Assembly: GCA_946803715.1 (NCBI GenBank)
Contig: CAMPET010000110.1
Location: 130,025 to 166,831, forward strand
Source of the DNA: Beroe ovata
Lineage: Eukaryota > Ctenophora > Nuda > Beroida > Beroidae
Reading direction: 5' to 3'
Length of the DNA: 36,807 bases
Below, piece after piece: positions 10,701 through 18,037 of this stretch (position 1 is the first letter of the stretch; every line of letters begins with the position of its first letter). The position numbers and the translations under genes are program-made. The notes under the pieces are model-generated. The model made no database searches, was not told the origin of the DNA, and saw nothing but the letters and a program-made list of their open reading frames with translations.

Positions 10701-13700
10701 AACAACGAACGGAAAACCTCAACATCGAAATATTGGAGATTAACCCTCAATCCGTTATTGCCTTCAGACATATAAATCTTACCCATTAGAAAATCCTTGT
10801 AAACATTTATAATATCACCAATACTATCTTCACTTATACAATTACCACAGCACGAACGTGTCTTCTTAACATAACTAAGCAATTTCAAAATATCTCCAAT
10901 ATACCTAACGTTCAAAATTAAATTCTGTAATGACTCAAATGATGGTGAACCAATGTCTCTTGTCGGAATCGAGCCAAGGCCCCTTCGCTCAGTACCATCC
11001 TCGTTTTGATATGCAATGTTCAAAGGTTCATTGCCGTGACTAGGAATTCTGAGTGACGAACAATCTGTTGAGACCTTATCCGACAGAGAGACAATGGTTT
11101 CATCATTCGGATGTAAAGTATGATGACATTTCACACATTTATCTACTACTTGATTTTCGACATAAACATCTGCCACAGTTTTATACACAGCAATATTTCT
11201 AGAATATTTCTGACTACTCTTCATACCATTATATAGCTTCTTTAGAAATTTTGATGCCGACACCTTCTGACCAACACGAATTGCGGAACACTGCCCATCT
11301 GATTTCTTATGGCAGTCCTTACACAAGTACCCTTTACTCCTCAGAATATCAATGTCCTCCAAATATTCCATCTGCTTCCCCTTGAGCAGGTCCAATTTAT
11401 CTGAATTATCCATGAAAACAGATTTCCTCTTTTCCGATGTCTGTGCTTTTTTGAATGAAATGCGCCTTTGACACTGATCAATTGAACACAAACTGCAGCA
11501 TGATTCTTTCCTGTCATGATATGATTTCTTCAAGCCCATGACTATGCTAGCCGCATTAGTTAAGTCGACCGATTTAAAATTGATGAGCGATTGTCCGCAA
11601 CCAAGTTTCCATGAAACCCTTGTCCTATAGTCCCGCATTTTCCCATCACACCGGTTACATAGAGTCCCACTGACAATGAGTTTTCTTGCATAGTCCAGCA
11701 ACATAAGTAAGAGTGCATATTTCATTTTATCTGATGGAAGTTTCATTGCTGACAGTTTTTCCGTATCGTGGTCTCTGAGTACTGCAATATCGTCTTCATC
11801 AATTGCAGAACATGATTTGATTGTTCCCAATTTTTTACTCTTATCGAAATTGTTATGGGAATCCCCTCCACCCGACAGTTTTCGTTTCCTACAATGTCCA
11901 GGACTGACAAGAGTCAAATTTGACATGAGTTCTTCTAATTGTGATAAATCAAACTGTTTACCTCCTATAGATGGGCTGTCTAATGGGGCCAAGTCATCTG
12001 TCAGGGATACGAGATCGTCTGTGTCGATAGCAGTCGATGAGGGTGATGAGGATGTAGAGTGTGTCATGTCATCATTGAGACCAGGGGTAGTAGGAGAAGT
12101 GATAGGAATACTAGTATTTGAGACTAGATCGTCCGTGCTAAATGACGCCTGTGTACCTGGCTGAGTGTTATCCTGGCTGACATTGTCATCATCAGGGGGG
12201 AGTAAGTCAATGGGGTTAGCAGGGATAGCCACATCCTTATAAAGAGGGTTATTGGCTTTCAGCCATACTAGAGCTGCGTGAATCTTATTCACAGAAACAA
12301 GACGCTGCCAAACAGCCCTATTCTTCTTAGGAATACCGTGCAGCACAATAAACTCGTCAGGGTTAACAAGTTTAGCCGGCCTATCGCCGAACAACTCCTT
12401 GATAGTAGAGTCAAGAGGAGACATTATGTGAACTGCAAACCCCTTAAGCTTATCCATACGAATACTATACGGTAAATTAGCCCCTACTGCTGACACTTTG
12501 AATATACTCTGATAACACATAGCTATATGAATGAAGATTCTTTCAAAATCATTCAAACACTTGATACAGTCAGGAAGTAACCCAGTATCCATGCCATTAG
12601 CCTTACATATAGTTGGAACCCTATTTCTACCCAATTCCCCAGAACATGCACGACAAACTCTCAAACCAATTAAACTGTCAACAGGCGACTCACCCCTCAT
12701 CACAACCCGTTCATTACAGTTGAGATACCTGAATAAGGTCTGCCATGCTGAGTTGTCGAGATTCCTCCTCCTGGATGTGATGGTCTCGATGTGGGCGTCG
12801 TCGACCAGCTTATCACAGGAGATGCATGGCGTCCTGGGGAGATTTTCATCACGTTTCTTATAAAAATCTAACAAATTTTCTCCATACTTCTCAGTGAGTG
12901 TCTGGCGATTAACAATAGTATTAAGACGATTCACACTAAATATTTTAGAAGGTTTATCATGGGGTGGGTACGCTAGTAATTTATACAGATACTCAAAGTC
13001 TCCGCAAGCAACTGCTGCATCAAGATCTGCTATGATTTCGTTCATGTTCTTTAGGTCACTGAGGTAATTGTACAACTTTCTGAGGTTGTTGTAGTGAGGG
13101 TAAAGTTTTCTGAGGAGAACGAGTTTAGATGAACAAGCATTCACCCCACTGAAGCATTCAGAGGGGTGATTTCTCTTATCTACTGTTAATAAATACGGTT
13201 GTGTTGATGCTACAGGACATTCATTGATTTTGTCAAGGAGAACACGAATATCTTTACGACTTACCGATTTACATTCTTCTAGCAACTCCAGTATTGCTTC
13301 TACTTCACCTGATTCTGCTGGAATACAATTCTTCACACACGGGCTGATAACCTCTCCCTCGTCATGATCTGTGCCTGTGTGACAGTTTTTAGTCTTCGTA
13401 GTTGTGAATGTGTACTTGGTCATACCTCCCCGATAACAGTGTTCAGGGAAATATGGTTCCCAACCCTTAGCGTGACAAGCATCCCCTAGTATAGCATTAG
13501 TTTTATCCCCCTCACTTGATAGAGCGACCTTTGCACAGATCTCCCCACAATAAACATTCAACCTATGCACAGCAAAATAAACACACTGAACCCATCTATC
13601 CCGTCTAAGTAGAATGTCATTGACTAAGGACCTAGTTAGGAAATTTATCTTAAACCTGTCCCCATACCCAGCAAAATCTCTCCCTCCCGAATATCTTCCC

Positions 13701-13930
13701 ATCAAATCATCAATATCCCCATACTTTAATAGTGCATTAGTTATGATAGCGTTAGCCCGACTTTTATATATTATCCTAGTTTTAGACTTGAGAAATTTTT
13801 TGTTTTTGAACAAAGCATGGTAACTTCTCTGATCGCTGTTGGACGGGAGTGATGGGAGAAAAAGTCGCCTCCTCGAGCTCATGATTTGTCTCTCTGCTTT
13901 CTTGTACGCATCAGACACGAATTCAGGAAC
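4715..13930 (-). CDS. Helitron Rep-helicase with C-terminal Ulp1 protease, main exon
   Basis: This 3071-codon exon encodes a rolling-circle transposase. A cysteine-rich N-terminal region resembles the DUF6570 region of Helitron proteins. The Rep nuclease follows, with FVTFSPAEYDW, the HUH motif in GRGVAHFHCLFW (residue about 1472) and the two-tyrosine motif EYVTKYVTK (about 1617). A PIF1-like helicase follows: Walker A GFGGTGKS (about 1948), Walker B VIVDEVSM (about 2033) and YVALSRV (about 2365). The C-terminus is a Ulp1/C48-like cysteine protease with His in GHWYLL (about 2938), Asp in MFDSGSG, and Gln/Cys in QRNGFDCGVF (about 3022). No ATG opens the frame; TTGCAG at its start is a splice acceptor, so the exon begins at 13930, phase 0. 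Residues about 2354-2612 are repeated at about 2614-2868 across an N, so the natural protein is probably some 260 residues shorter. The frame is otherwise uninterrupted. Confidence 0.93.
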   Translation of the reverse strand, partial: VPEFVSDAYKKAERQIMSSRRRLFLPSLPSNSDQRSYHALFKNKKFLKSKTRIIYKSRANAIITNALLKYGDIDDLMGRYSGGRDFAGYGDRFKINFLTRSLVNDILLRRDRWVQCVYFAVHRLNVYCGEICAKVALSSEGDKTNAILGDACHAKGWEPYFPEHCYRGGMTKYTFTTTKTKNCHTGTDHDEGEVISPCVKNCIPAESGEVEAILELLEECKSVSRKDIRVLLDKINECPVASTQPYLLTVDKRNHPSECFSGVNACSSKLVLLRKLYPHYNNLRKLYNYLSDLKNMNEIIADLDAAVACGDFEYLYKLLAYPPHDKPSKIFSVNRLNTIVNRQTLTEKYGENLLDFYKKRDENLPRTPCISCDKLVDDAHIETITSRRRNLDNSAWQTLFRYLNCNERVVMRGESPVDSLIGLRVCRACSGELGRNRVPTICKANGMDTGLLPDCIKCLNDFERIFIHIAMCYQSIFKVSAVGANLPYSIRMDKLKGFAVHIMSPLDSTIKELFGDRPAKLVNPDEFIVLHGIPKKNRAVWQRLVSVNKIHAALVWLKANNPLYKDVAIPANPIDLLPPDDDNVSQDNTQPGTQASFSTDDLVSNTSIPITSPTTPGLNDDMTHSTSSSPSSTAIDTDDLVSLTDDLAPLDSPSIGGKQFDLSQLEELMSNLTLVSPGHCRKRKLSGGGDSHNNFDKSKKLGTIKSCSAIDEDDIAVLRDHDTEKLSAMKLPSDKMKYALLLMLLDYARKLIVSGTLCNRCDGKMRDYRTRVSWKLGCGQSLINFKSVDLTNAASIVMGLKKSYHDRKESCCSLCSIDQCQRRISFKKAQTSEKRKSVFMDNSDKLDLLKGKQMEYLEDIDILRSKGYLCKDCHKKSDGQCSAIRVGQKVSASKFLKKLYNGMKSSQKYSRNIAVYKTVADVYVENQVVDKCVKCHHTLHPNDETIVSLSDKVSTDCSSLRIPSHGNEPLNIAYQNEDGTERRGLGSIPTRDIGSPSFESLQNLILNVRYIGDILKLLSYVKKTRSCCGNCISEDSIGDIINVYKDFLMGKIYMSEGNNGLRVNLQYFDVEVFRSLLIDTLDNFSSAKNLKKCFHCSAQLNYSVKVCKAGDDLERNIMYSLYNDLSPQYNSSTEKKQTESHHDVMCDNVTRDISEEDILSMLRGGGNTENSEESSVDSDHEETKKNDRDHEDKKKKEEVVRKILEQMSEEDFQNLITHYTVTCIDGFEDNTQWLDSLYQLLRVDDEPISLQEPNLDVMCFPEVFPWGIGGRNAKEERDRKIGPLQYERSRLLSSHGNIRRNVPYIFSLSQEYERRKITQGVYASLRNVKGLGNISTKEFLKRLGDNDPDLQKRLSRSVRDIPGTPQYWSFNRKKIQSICEENGPASWFVTFSPAEYDWEELVKYVREQNTDLPGIENLSDNEVLAKDPVLVSNFIHKRFAATLNFILKADPIGKVTKYFIRTEYQGRGVAHFHCLFWVEGAPVIGRDSDKQVADFIQKYASCKLPDKNVEPELHDMVDKYQRHKCRDYCLRLIKSGGKYKKVCRFGFPRKESQVFQLHDVLSCVIGRRKNKMKKRLYDLARTSEESNINDYNPDLLYLWGGNMDIQFLSEDSFSIVEYVTKYVTKPEKSHIESFVTDDTKSAFQNTTKFVYHCLRNREMSTHEAIDRMLQNNGQLFQISEKFIFVPTTFPRYRTRCLKKVEELRKQDGEDTNIFAPDFIHDFYPRRPDIPPFEQMSLHDYVKNYERTYDKKAASHSVIEIKDENGLKTIAQLKKRNGQLPIIQHYEFDVKKNPESFYYSFLCLYKPWRQETDIMGPSESYEEEFFRVLDELPEMKKKYERRSTIKRMREEMEERADQEAGDDRKEEDPLADHMEDDDPVIAQALQDFENLKKNSDIKTQDELDSYISTLNVDQRRVYDRVTANLLHLLDHNEKKCSCGDFKPLLLYVSGFGGTGKSYLIKALVGFMYVQTNVHNRPCDNILGAPTGLAADNIRGQTLHSAFNLPVEHGSHPKYEPLNKKTLDQTRVVLQDLQCVIVDEVSMVSNVILLLLHMRLCELFGKNAPFGNKSVILFGDLLQLDPVQAQSPYKEVTADMMHKITDGSKISLNLWLDFQFVELTINQRQTGDANSEWKSLLYRVRTGTHNIRDIKTLNDRCIDIPESALSPDEKLTSLIQYFNHLSESGDNPVCLLPTREMVDRFNEAAIRAAHPQFEEVLARDSIDCRNKRNLKAAEQAVQRLDRLDDPRNTAGLEKKIPICHGVRVMLRSNIDTANGLVNGAIGIVSGVERNEHTNVITGIKVLFDKKEDSITIKPVKRKIQIFPGAFLHREQFPLCLSYAMTIHKAQGLTLSCALIDLGKCIFARSQTYVALSRVSSVDGVHLINFSPKKILVSTASLAEYIRLGSKSGISRECRSNAAKLNNTDLKSFVITPERVWYISNSRKKAKTTIDSNIFTSVKKPKSKKSIPKVDDPVTTTTKPVPPTVKDNITPTDTKKQVPPVRKKTGEAQTFIHIPIDVSQSVHEIIRLASVCPSSSNILQHMTQESMINTYHTSIIPFCDRQSDSLVRRIAIELQPDPFGIANHTRQKWLSSDLMHIYGMYLRDLSSSITSAPXLIDLGKCIFARSQTYVALSRVSSVNGVHLINFSNKKILVSTASLEEYIRLGSKSGLSREYRSNASKLNKIDLKSFSVTPERIWYISSSRKKAKITIDSNISTSIKKPKSIPKVSKPATTTTKPAPPSPPVHDNNTPTKKQVPPKRKNTGVSQTFIHIPVDVSQSVHEIIRLASSCSSSTILLQHMSLESMINTYHTSIIPYCDRQSDALVRRIAIELQPDPFGIANDTRQKWLSSDLMNIYGMYLRDLSSSIASALSVHFISPYARFLFKHNPRTYITDYIGSTHTERPYSELLPDDYVHSIPNAINFAGDPLASDVIMNFCNDNAEGHWYLLILDQREGQKSVTMFDSGSGSSERTLAERCGFLINFINKYRTHVRNTYSDTVHSWTSGSIQVRDFQFVNGRSQRQRNGFDCGVFSLINAECFIRSWDHNDWEQNSIPLFRLMAIWHIAAFATRAELPL
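5332..6877 (-). repeat. Direct duplication inside the Helitron exon, split by an N
   Basis: 5332-6097 and 6099-6877 encode two versions of the same approximately 255-residue segment, each running from LIDLGKCIFARSQTYVALSRV to the LRDLSSSI region. They differ by scattered substitutions and small indels in the proline/threonine/lysine-rich linker. The N at 6098 sits exactly where the first version stops and the second restarts. Two overlapping contigs from diverged copies or haplotypes, joined end to end, would give this pattern. A true tandem duplication is the alternative. Confidence 0.85.
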
Positions 13931-14095
13931 CTGCAATTATGACGGATTTTACATAATATTTGAAACAACGCCCTGAGGCCAATTTCCCTATTCAGTCATG
14001 ATATCTCACCGAAAAATCGATTTCAAAGCAGCAACGATGATACTGATAGAACGCCGAGGCGGCCCGATCAGCATGATGGTACAATTGAAACTAAC

Positions 14096-15159
14096 CTTAT
14101 GTGATCGGATGGCCTCCATCGCCTCCTTCTTGGAGAGTTTAGGTTTAGGACCGTGCTGTTCGTCATCTCGACTACTGTGCTCGTGCTCTCCCCCATCCGA
14201 GCCTGCCATGTGAACCTGCATCTTCCTATTAACAACAGCATGACGCTCAGCTTTCTTCAGGGACTTTTTGTACCATACGTAGTTCCTCTTGTACTTGTCC
14301 CTCCTCAGCTTGGCTTTTGTAGTGAGTTCATACCGAGCATGGGTTGCTTTCCCCTTGTCCGTACTGGAATACTTCTTCATTGCACGCCTGCATGCTTCAC
14401 GCCAAGCTTTTGTCTTCATATATTCTTCCATTCCCTTAGCTTGGGCCTCTGACCATCCTTCTGTCTGCATGTAGTTAGCCATGGCTTTTCTTTGGGCTTC
14501 TGCATACGACTCGGTTTTCATGTATTTTTCCATGGCTTTTTTGTGACCCTCTGTTTCCAGGTACTTCCCATCAGCCTTCTGCTTTGCAACAGTGTAGTTT
14601 TCTGTTTTCATATAAGCGTCCAATGCCTTTTTATGAGCCAGCGACCATTTTCCAGATCTGACGTATTTCAGCATGGCTCTGCTTTGAGCTTCAGCCCCAG
14701 CTGATGTGAACCTATATTTCCTTCTAGCTAGGTCGATTGCAGCCCTACCACCAGCACTCTCCCTGTACCGCTTGTTACTTTTAGCAACACTCACTTTGCC
14801 AGATGGAGTGAGTCTCCACCTAGCTCTGACCTCAGCACGAGAAATGGGTGTGGTGGGCTCCTCATCTGCGTCATCTTCAGGTGGTGGCGTATTTGGCGAG
14901 ATATCAGCGACTCTGGTTCTCCTCTTCTTGATAACAACGTGTCGAGCTTTACCCTTGCCCCTTCTTCGTCGTTTCCTCTTTGGTGTTTTATCTCCACCAA
15001 CAGCAGCAGCGTCATCCTCCTCTTTCTCATCTCCACCACCTCTGAGCACAACCCGGCTTTTCTTCTTCGTCTTTATCTTCTCGGCTGTATTGATTTCAGT
15101 GAGCATGTTTACCAATGTAGCCTCAGTAAACAAATCCGTACAGCTGCTGTCCACAGGCA
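14096..15159 (-). CDS. Helitron gene, exon with lysine-rich 17-residue repeats
   Basis: The reading frame is open from an acceptor TTTCAG at 15160-15165 to a consensus donor AAG|GTTAGT at 14096/14095. It splices in phase 0 over a 165-bp intron to the main Helitron exon. The N-terminal part is very basic, with KRKRRRRGKGK and VVIKKRRTR, which could be nuclear localisation signals. Residues in the middle form about ten tandem units that each begin with Tyr: most are 17 residues (for example YMKTESYAEAQRKAMAN, YMQTEGWSEAQAKGMEE), and three are 13. A 4-residue difference is about one helical turn, so an extended alanine-rich helix array is plausible. The C-terminal part is Lys/Glu rich. Function is unknown; DNA binding is an inference from charge. 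Continuing through the donor gives a stop at about 14006, which would be an unspliced alternative. Confidence 0.75.
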
Positions 15160-15356
15160 CTGAAATATAAGGATTAAAGGTAACAACGAGGCATATATAA
15201 CCTTTCTTCATATGATTATAATGATCGATCCATATGTTTAACTTATCATGGAAAGCGAGCTTCAAACTATACTATTAGCTAGTCTCCCTTGGTTTAGCAA
15301 ACTGGCTATGATGTTAGGATATTATATAAGGGGCTTCCATCAATGTGGAAAACTAC

Positions 15357-16084
15357 CTTGGACGTTTTTCGACTTTTTCCGGGCGCCTCTCCTTACGGGA
15401 GTTTTCTTCTTTTCGGTCACAGCCACTCCCTGTGTCTCTGTGGAAGCTCTCCAGCTAAAGAATGAGATTGGATTAAATGCGAGTTAGAACGCAAAATACA
15501 GAAGGTATTATTGGGGAAGAGTCTCAAACGTTCCCAATCACGTATAGAAAAATTGTCGAATGATCAATTTATAACCAGTGAAAATCTGGATACACTGTGA
15601 CGTGATTGAAAACAAGCCTGACTGTGACCCCTCTCCAAGAAAACCATTCTTTTTTCAACGTAATCGTGCACACCATGCGTGTATCAAAATATGTGATTCT
15701 GTAGAAATTGAGTATGATATCTCCATGGAGATTTTGAAGTTGACCACCAATATAACTCACCAGCACGAGGATGGGGTGATAGCACAGCTCTCGGGGTCAT
15801 AGGTCCTGGTAACACACGACTGCTTCCCTAAGAGCATTATGTAACATATCGGCAGATAGATTATAGTTACTCCTTCCAGTTAGACTTAAACTCTAAATGA
15901 AAGAACAGGAACTTGACATTTCCAAGCATAGATTTTGTCAATTTCAGGTTCCTGAACAATGTGCAATGTGCATCTATTATATACTCACCAGGCAGGTTTT
16001 GTCTCCCCGTTTTTCCCTTCACAGTGTTCCACTGTCCTGGTCCAGGGCGGTTGAAATTGAGGGACTTCTTTGTTCTCGAAGAGC
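15357..16084 (-). CDS. Helitron gene, three short linker exons
   Basis: Three exons fit between the KH and repeat exons, all phase 1 at both ends. They are 15989-16084 (96 bp, acceptor TTTCAG, donor CTG|GTGAGT), 15761-15805 (45 bp, acceptor TACCAG, donor CTG|GTGAGT) and 15357-15446 (90 bp, donor AAG|GTAGTT). They encode GSSRTKKSLNFNRPGPGQW and onward, a proline-rich PMTPRAVLSPHPRA stretch, and a basic ASTETQGVAVTEKKKTPVRR stretch. No domain is recognised; this looks like a flexible basic linker. The acceptor of the 90-bp exon is the weakest: it needs GGAGAG|CTTCC at 15447, since the more obvious TTTAG six bases upstream gives a stop. Three consecutive phase-1 junctions without a stop support the model. 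Confidence 0.6.
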
Positions 16085-16240
16085 CTGAAATATGGAAAGT
16101 GTTATAATTATAAATGATCTGCAATTCGGCAAGGGCGATTGAAACCCATTCAGTAATAATCGATTTTTCAATTCCATCTCCCAATAGTTATGTTAACTAC
16201 CGCCTTTGAAATTGCTACCCGGATTTATGAGCTATTTTAC

Positions 16241-16627
16241 CTCTGTTCCGGACAGCATCCGTCAGCAAATTTGTTGCAGCATCCACTGCGGATCTAGTTC
16301 CTCTAATGACGAACTCTCTTGAGTGTCCATGGGTTGGAGGAGAGAGGGTCACTGTGGCTCCTGACTCGGACATCACTCTCTTGATGGTCTGCCCACCCTG
16401 TTTGAATTATAATATATCATGATTCAATCCATAACCTTGCATGAGTTTCGAATGCAGATCAAAGAGAATGGAGCATATAAAGAAAAAAATGTCGCAAACC
16501 TTGCCTATGGCCAAACCACAGAGAGATTCTGGCATGGCTAAACTGCCAAGTACATGTTGACCTGTCTTCTTGATTCTGGTATGAGCTCCACCAGCAACTC
16601 TCTTTGATGCTATGCTGATTTCGTCAC
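16241..16627 (-). CDS. Helitron gene, two exons forming one KH domain
   Basis: Exons 16500-16627 and 16241-16397 are joined in phase 0 over a 102-bp intron. The product contains a clear type I KH fold signature: MPESLCGLAIGK then GGQTIKRVMSESGATVTLSP, then FVIRGTRSAVDAATNLLTDAV. The intron falls precisely inside the GxxG nucleic-acid-binding loop (IGK|GGQ). KH domains bind single-stranded RNA or DNA in a four-base groove. Acceptors (TTAG and CAAACAG) and donors (AAG|GTTTGC and GAG|GTAAAA) are all GT-AG. It links in phase 1 to the SGNH-like exon upstream and to the linker exons downstream. KH is not a domain I know from Helitron proteins, so either the element captured host exons or this lineage carries its own. 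A separate host gene ending here is less likely, because no stop codon follows. Confidence 0.8.
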
Positions 16628-16765
16628 CTAAGGGCATTATTTATTTTACGGCATAATGTATCAATTATATTTATATGATATTGATATCGTATCCACTACT
16701 CAACCATTCATAATCTGAGATACAAATAGGTGGACGCTAAAATTATATAAAATGTTTTCTCGAAC

Positions 16766-17275
16766 CTGGATGGGGCACTCCAGAAGATACAGCAGCTCTT
16801 AGGTAGACAGGCTCCCTGTCCTCCATGCCAGTATTCCCCTTGAGGTTGAAGTTTTCCGGGTTCTGTGCCACCGCCTTTGTCTCCTCCACCTCGTAAAATT
16901 GAGGATTCGGCATGGTGTAGTAATATCCGGGGTCTGCCCTGCTGGTCACGTGCTTTATGATTGCCTCTCTCAGGATATTACGAGATTTAGCAGCAGGGTG
17001 TAGGCCATCCTTTTTGAACAGCTTGGCATTCGCCTGCCCGTTGCTGTCCACGAACTTGCTGTACAGGCTTACCACCCTCCCAGGATACTCCCTTTGGAGG
17101 TAGCGGTTGAATTGCTGAGCATGTTCATTTGGGTGCAGGGTAGAGGAGACATCACTCCTGGTCCAAGCTTTGCGAGGAAGAACCTCGCACACATCCACTG
17201 TAGCATAGGGATTGAGCTCCTGCAGCTCTGCCATGACCCCATGCACGTCGGTCATCGCCTCATCCTCATCCGTGT
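16766..17275 (-). CDS. Helitron gene, SGNH/GDSL-hydrolase-like exon (5' incomplete)
   Basis: The frame runs from the N at 17276 to a donor CAG|GTTCGA at 16766/16765, phase 1, matching the KH exon acceptor. It shows the C-terminal half of an SGNH/GDSL fold. A helix with ELQELNPYATVDVCEVLPR resembles the strand after block III. KDGLHPAAKSRNILREAI has the block V Asp-x-x-His spacing expected for the catalytic pair. Blocks I (GDS) and III (Asn) would lie upstream and are missing at the gap, so catalysis cannot be judged. The Met at 17255 is internal to the open frame (TDEDEA precedes it) and is probably not the start. In retroelements a related esterase occurs in some CR1 ORF1 proteins; its role here is unknown. 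Confidence 0.65.
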
Positions 17276-17276
17276 N

Positions 17277-17405
17277 TGTGTCTGTGTGTCTGTGTGTGTG
17301 TATGTGTGCGTGTGTGTATGTGTGTGTGTACTATGTCTGTGTAGTGTGTGTATGTGTCTGTGCACTGTGTCTGTGTACTGTGTCTGTGTGTCTGTGTGTG
17401 TGCGA
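17277..17405. repeat. (GT)n microsatellite with longer imperfect units
   Basis: GTGT runs are interspersed with CTGTGTACTGTGTCTGTGT-type units. It begins directly after the N at 17276, which truncates the Helitron exon. The complementary repeat type occurs on the other side of the Helitron (4311-4571), but simple repeats are so frequent here that no terminal role can be claimed. Confidence 0.95.
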
Positions 17406-17613
17406 GTCTCTTCATTGTCTATTATCAAGTTGTCTGAAACAATACTTGTCTCGATGGCAGTTTACAAGACTCCCGAATACATTGTGATCTCTGATTGCAG
17501 ATAGGATCTGTTTAGCTACATCGTAAATGGGATTGTGGCAGTGAAAACCGCCGTGAACATTTGATCTCTTATTACCGTTGACTGACTCTTATTAATGAAT
17601 TTCCCCATTCCAG

Positions 17614-17772
17614 TCGATGAGAGACCAGCTGGCACGAATCCAACAGGAGATGAGCTCGATAACATTCTCCGATTCTGACTCTGCTGAAAACATCACGGAG
17701 AAGTTACAAGGACTGGAGTCCACGAGGAACCGAGTGAAGGAGCTACGAGACAGACTCTCTCGATTTGAGGAG
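17614..17772 (+). CDS. Orphan coiled-coil exon, gene unidentified
   Basis: A 159-bp (53-codon) phase-0 exon is bounded by CCCATTCCAG at its 5' side and GAG|GTATTG at its 3' side. It encodes a charged, helix-prone peptide, SMRDQLARIQQEM through ELRDRLSRFEE, with leucine spacing compatible with a coiled coil around an acidic Ser/Asp-rich break. Neither a preceding nor a following exon of the same gene is visible within the window: upstream is the N at 17276, and downstream the LINE. It is probably an internal exon of a host gene whose neighbours were separated by the LINE insertion and the contig join. The gene itself is not recognised. Confidence 0.55.
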
Positions 17773-18037
17773 GTATTGCCGACATTTTCTCAGATAAGAA
17801 TACTTTTTACAGAAATGTGTAGTGAATACTGAAATGTTAAAAAAATAAACCTACGGACATCATTGATCATTCCCGTATTCACCTGGTAAACCCGGTCCGG
17901 CTTGAGCAATACTTTAGTTTGGTTGTGTTCTTGAGTTAGTAAGTGCAATATGATAATTTTTTTAAACTTATCAACACTACTTATTACAATCAAATTTGAG
18001 GTGGTGCAGTCAAGAGTGCATTCCCCCCACCTAAGCT

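Noticed and set aside
5754-13823. Many plus-strand ORFs of 60-130 residues opposite the Helitron exon
   Set aside because: They are antisense shadows of a long coding exon, lack family motifs, and two of them (5754-6017 and 6405-6797) resemble each other only because the underlying exon is duplicated.
14153-15170. Plus-strand leucine/serine-rich ORFs that look like membrane proteins
   Set aside because: They are the complement of the lysine/alanine-rich repeat exon, which yields hydrophobic-looking shadows.
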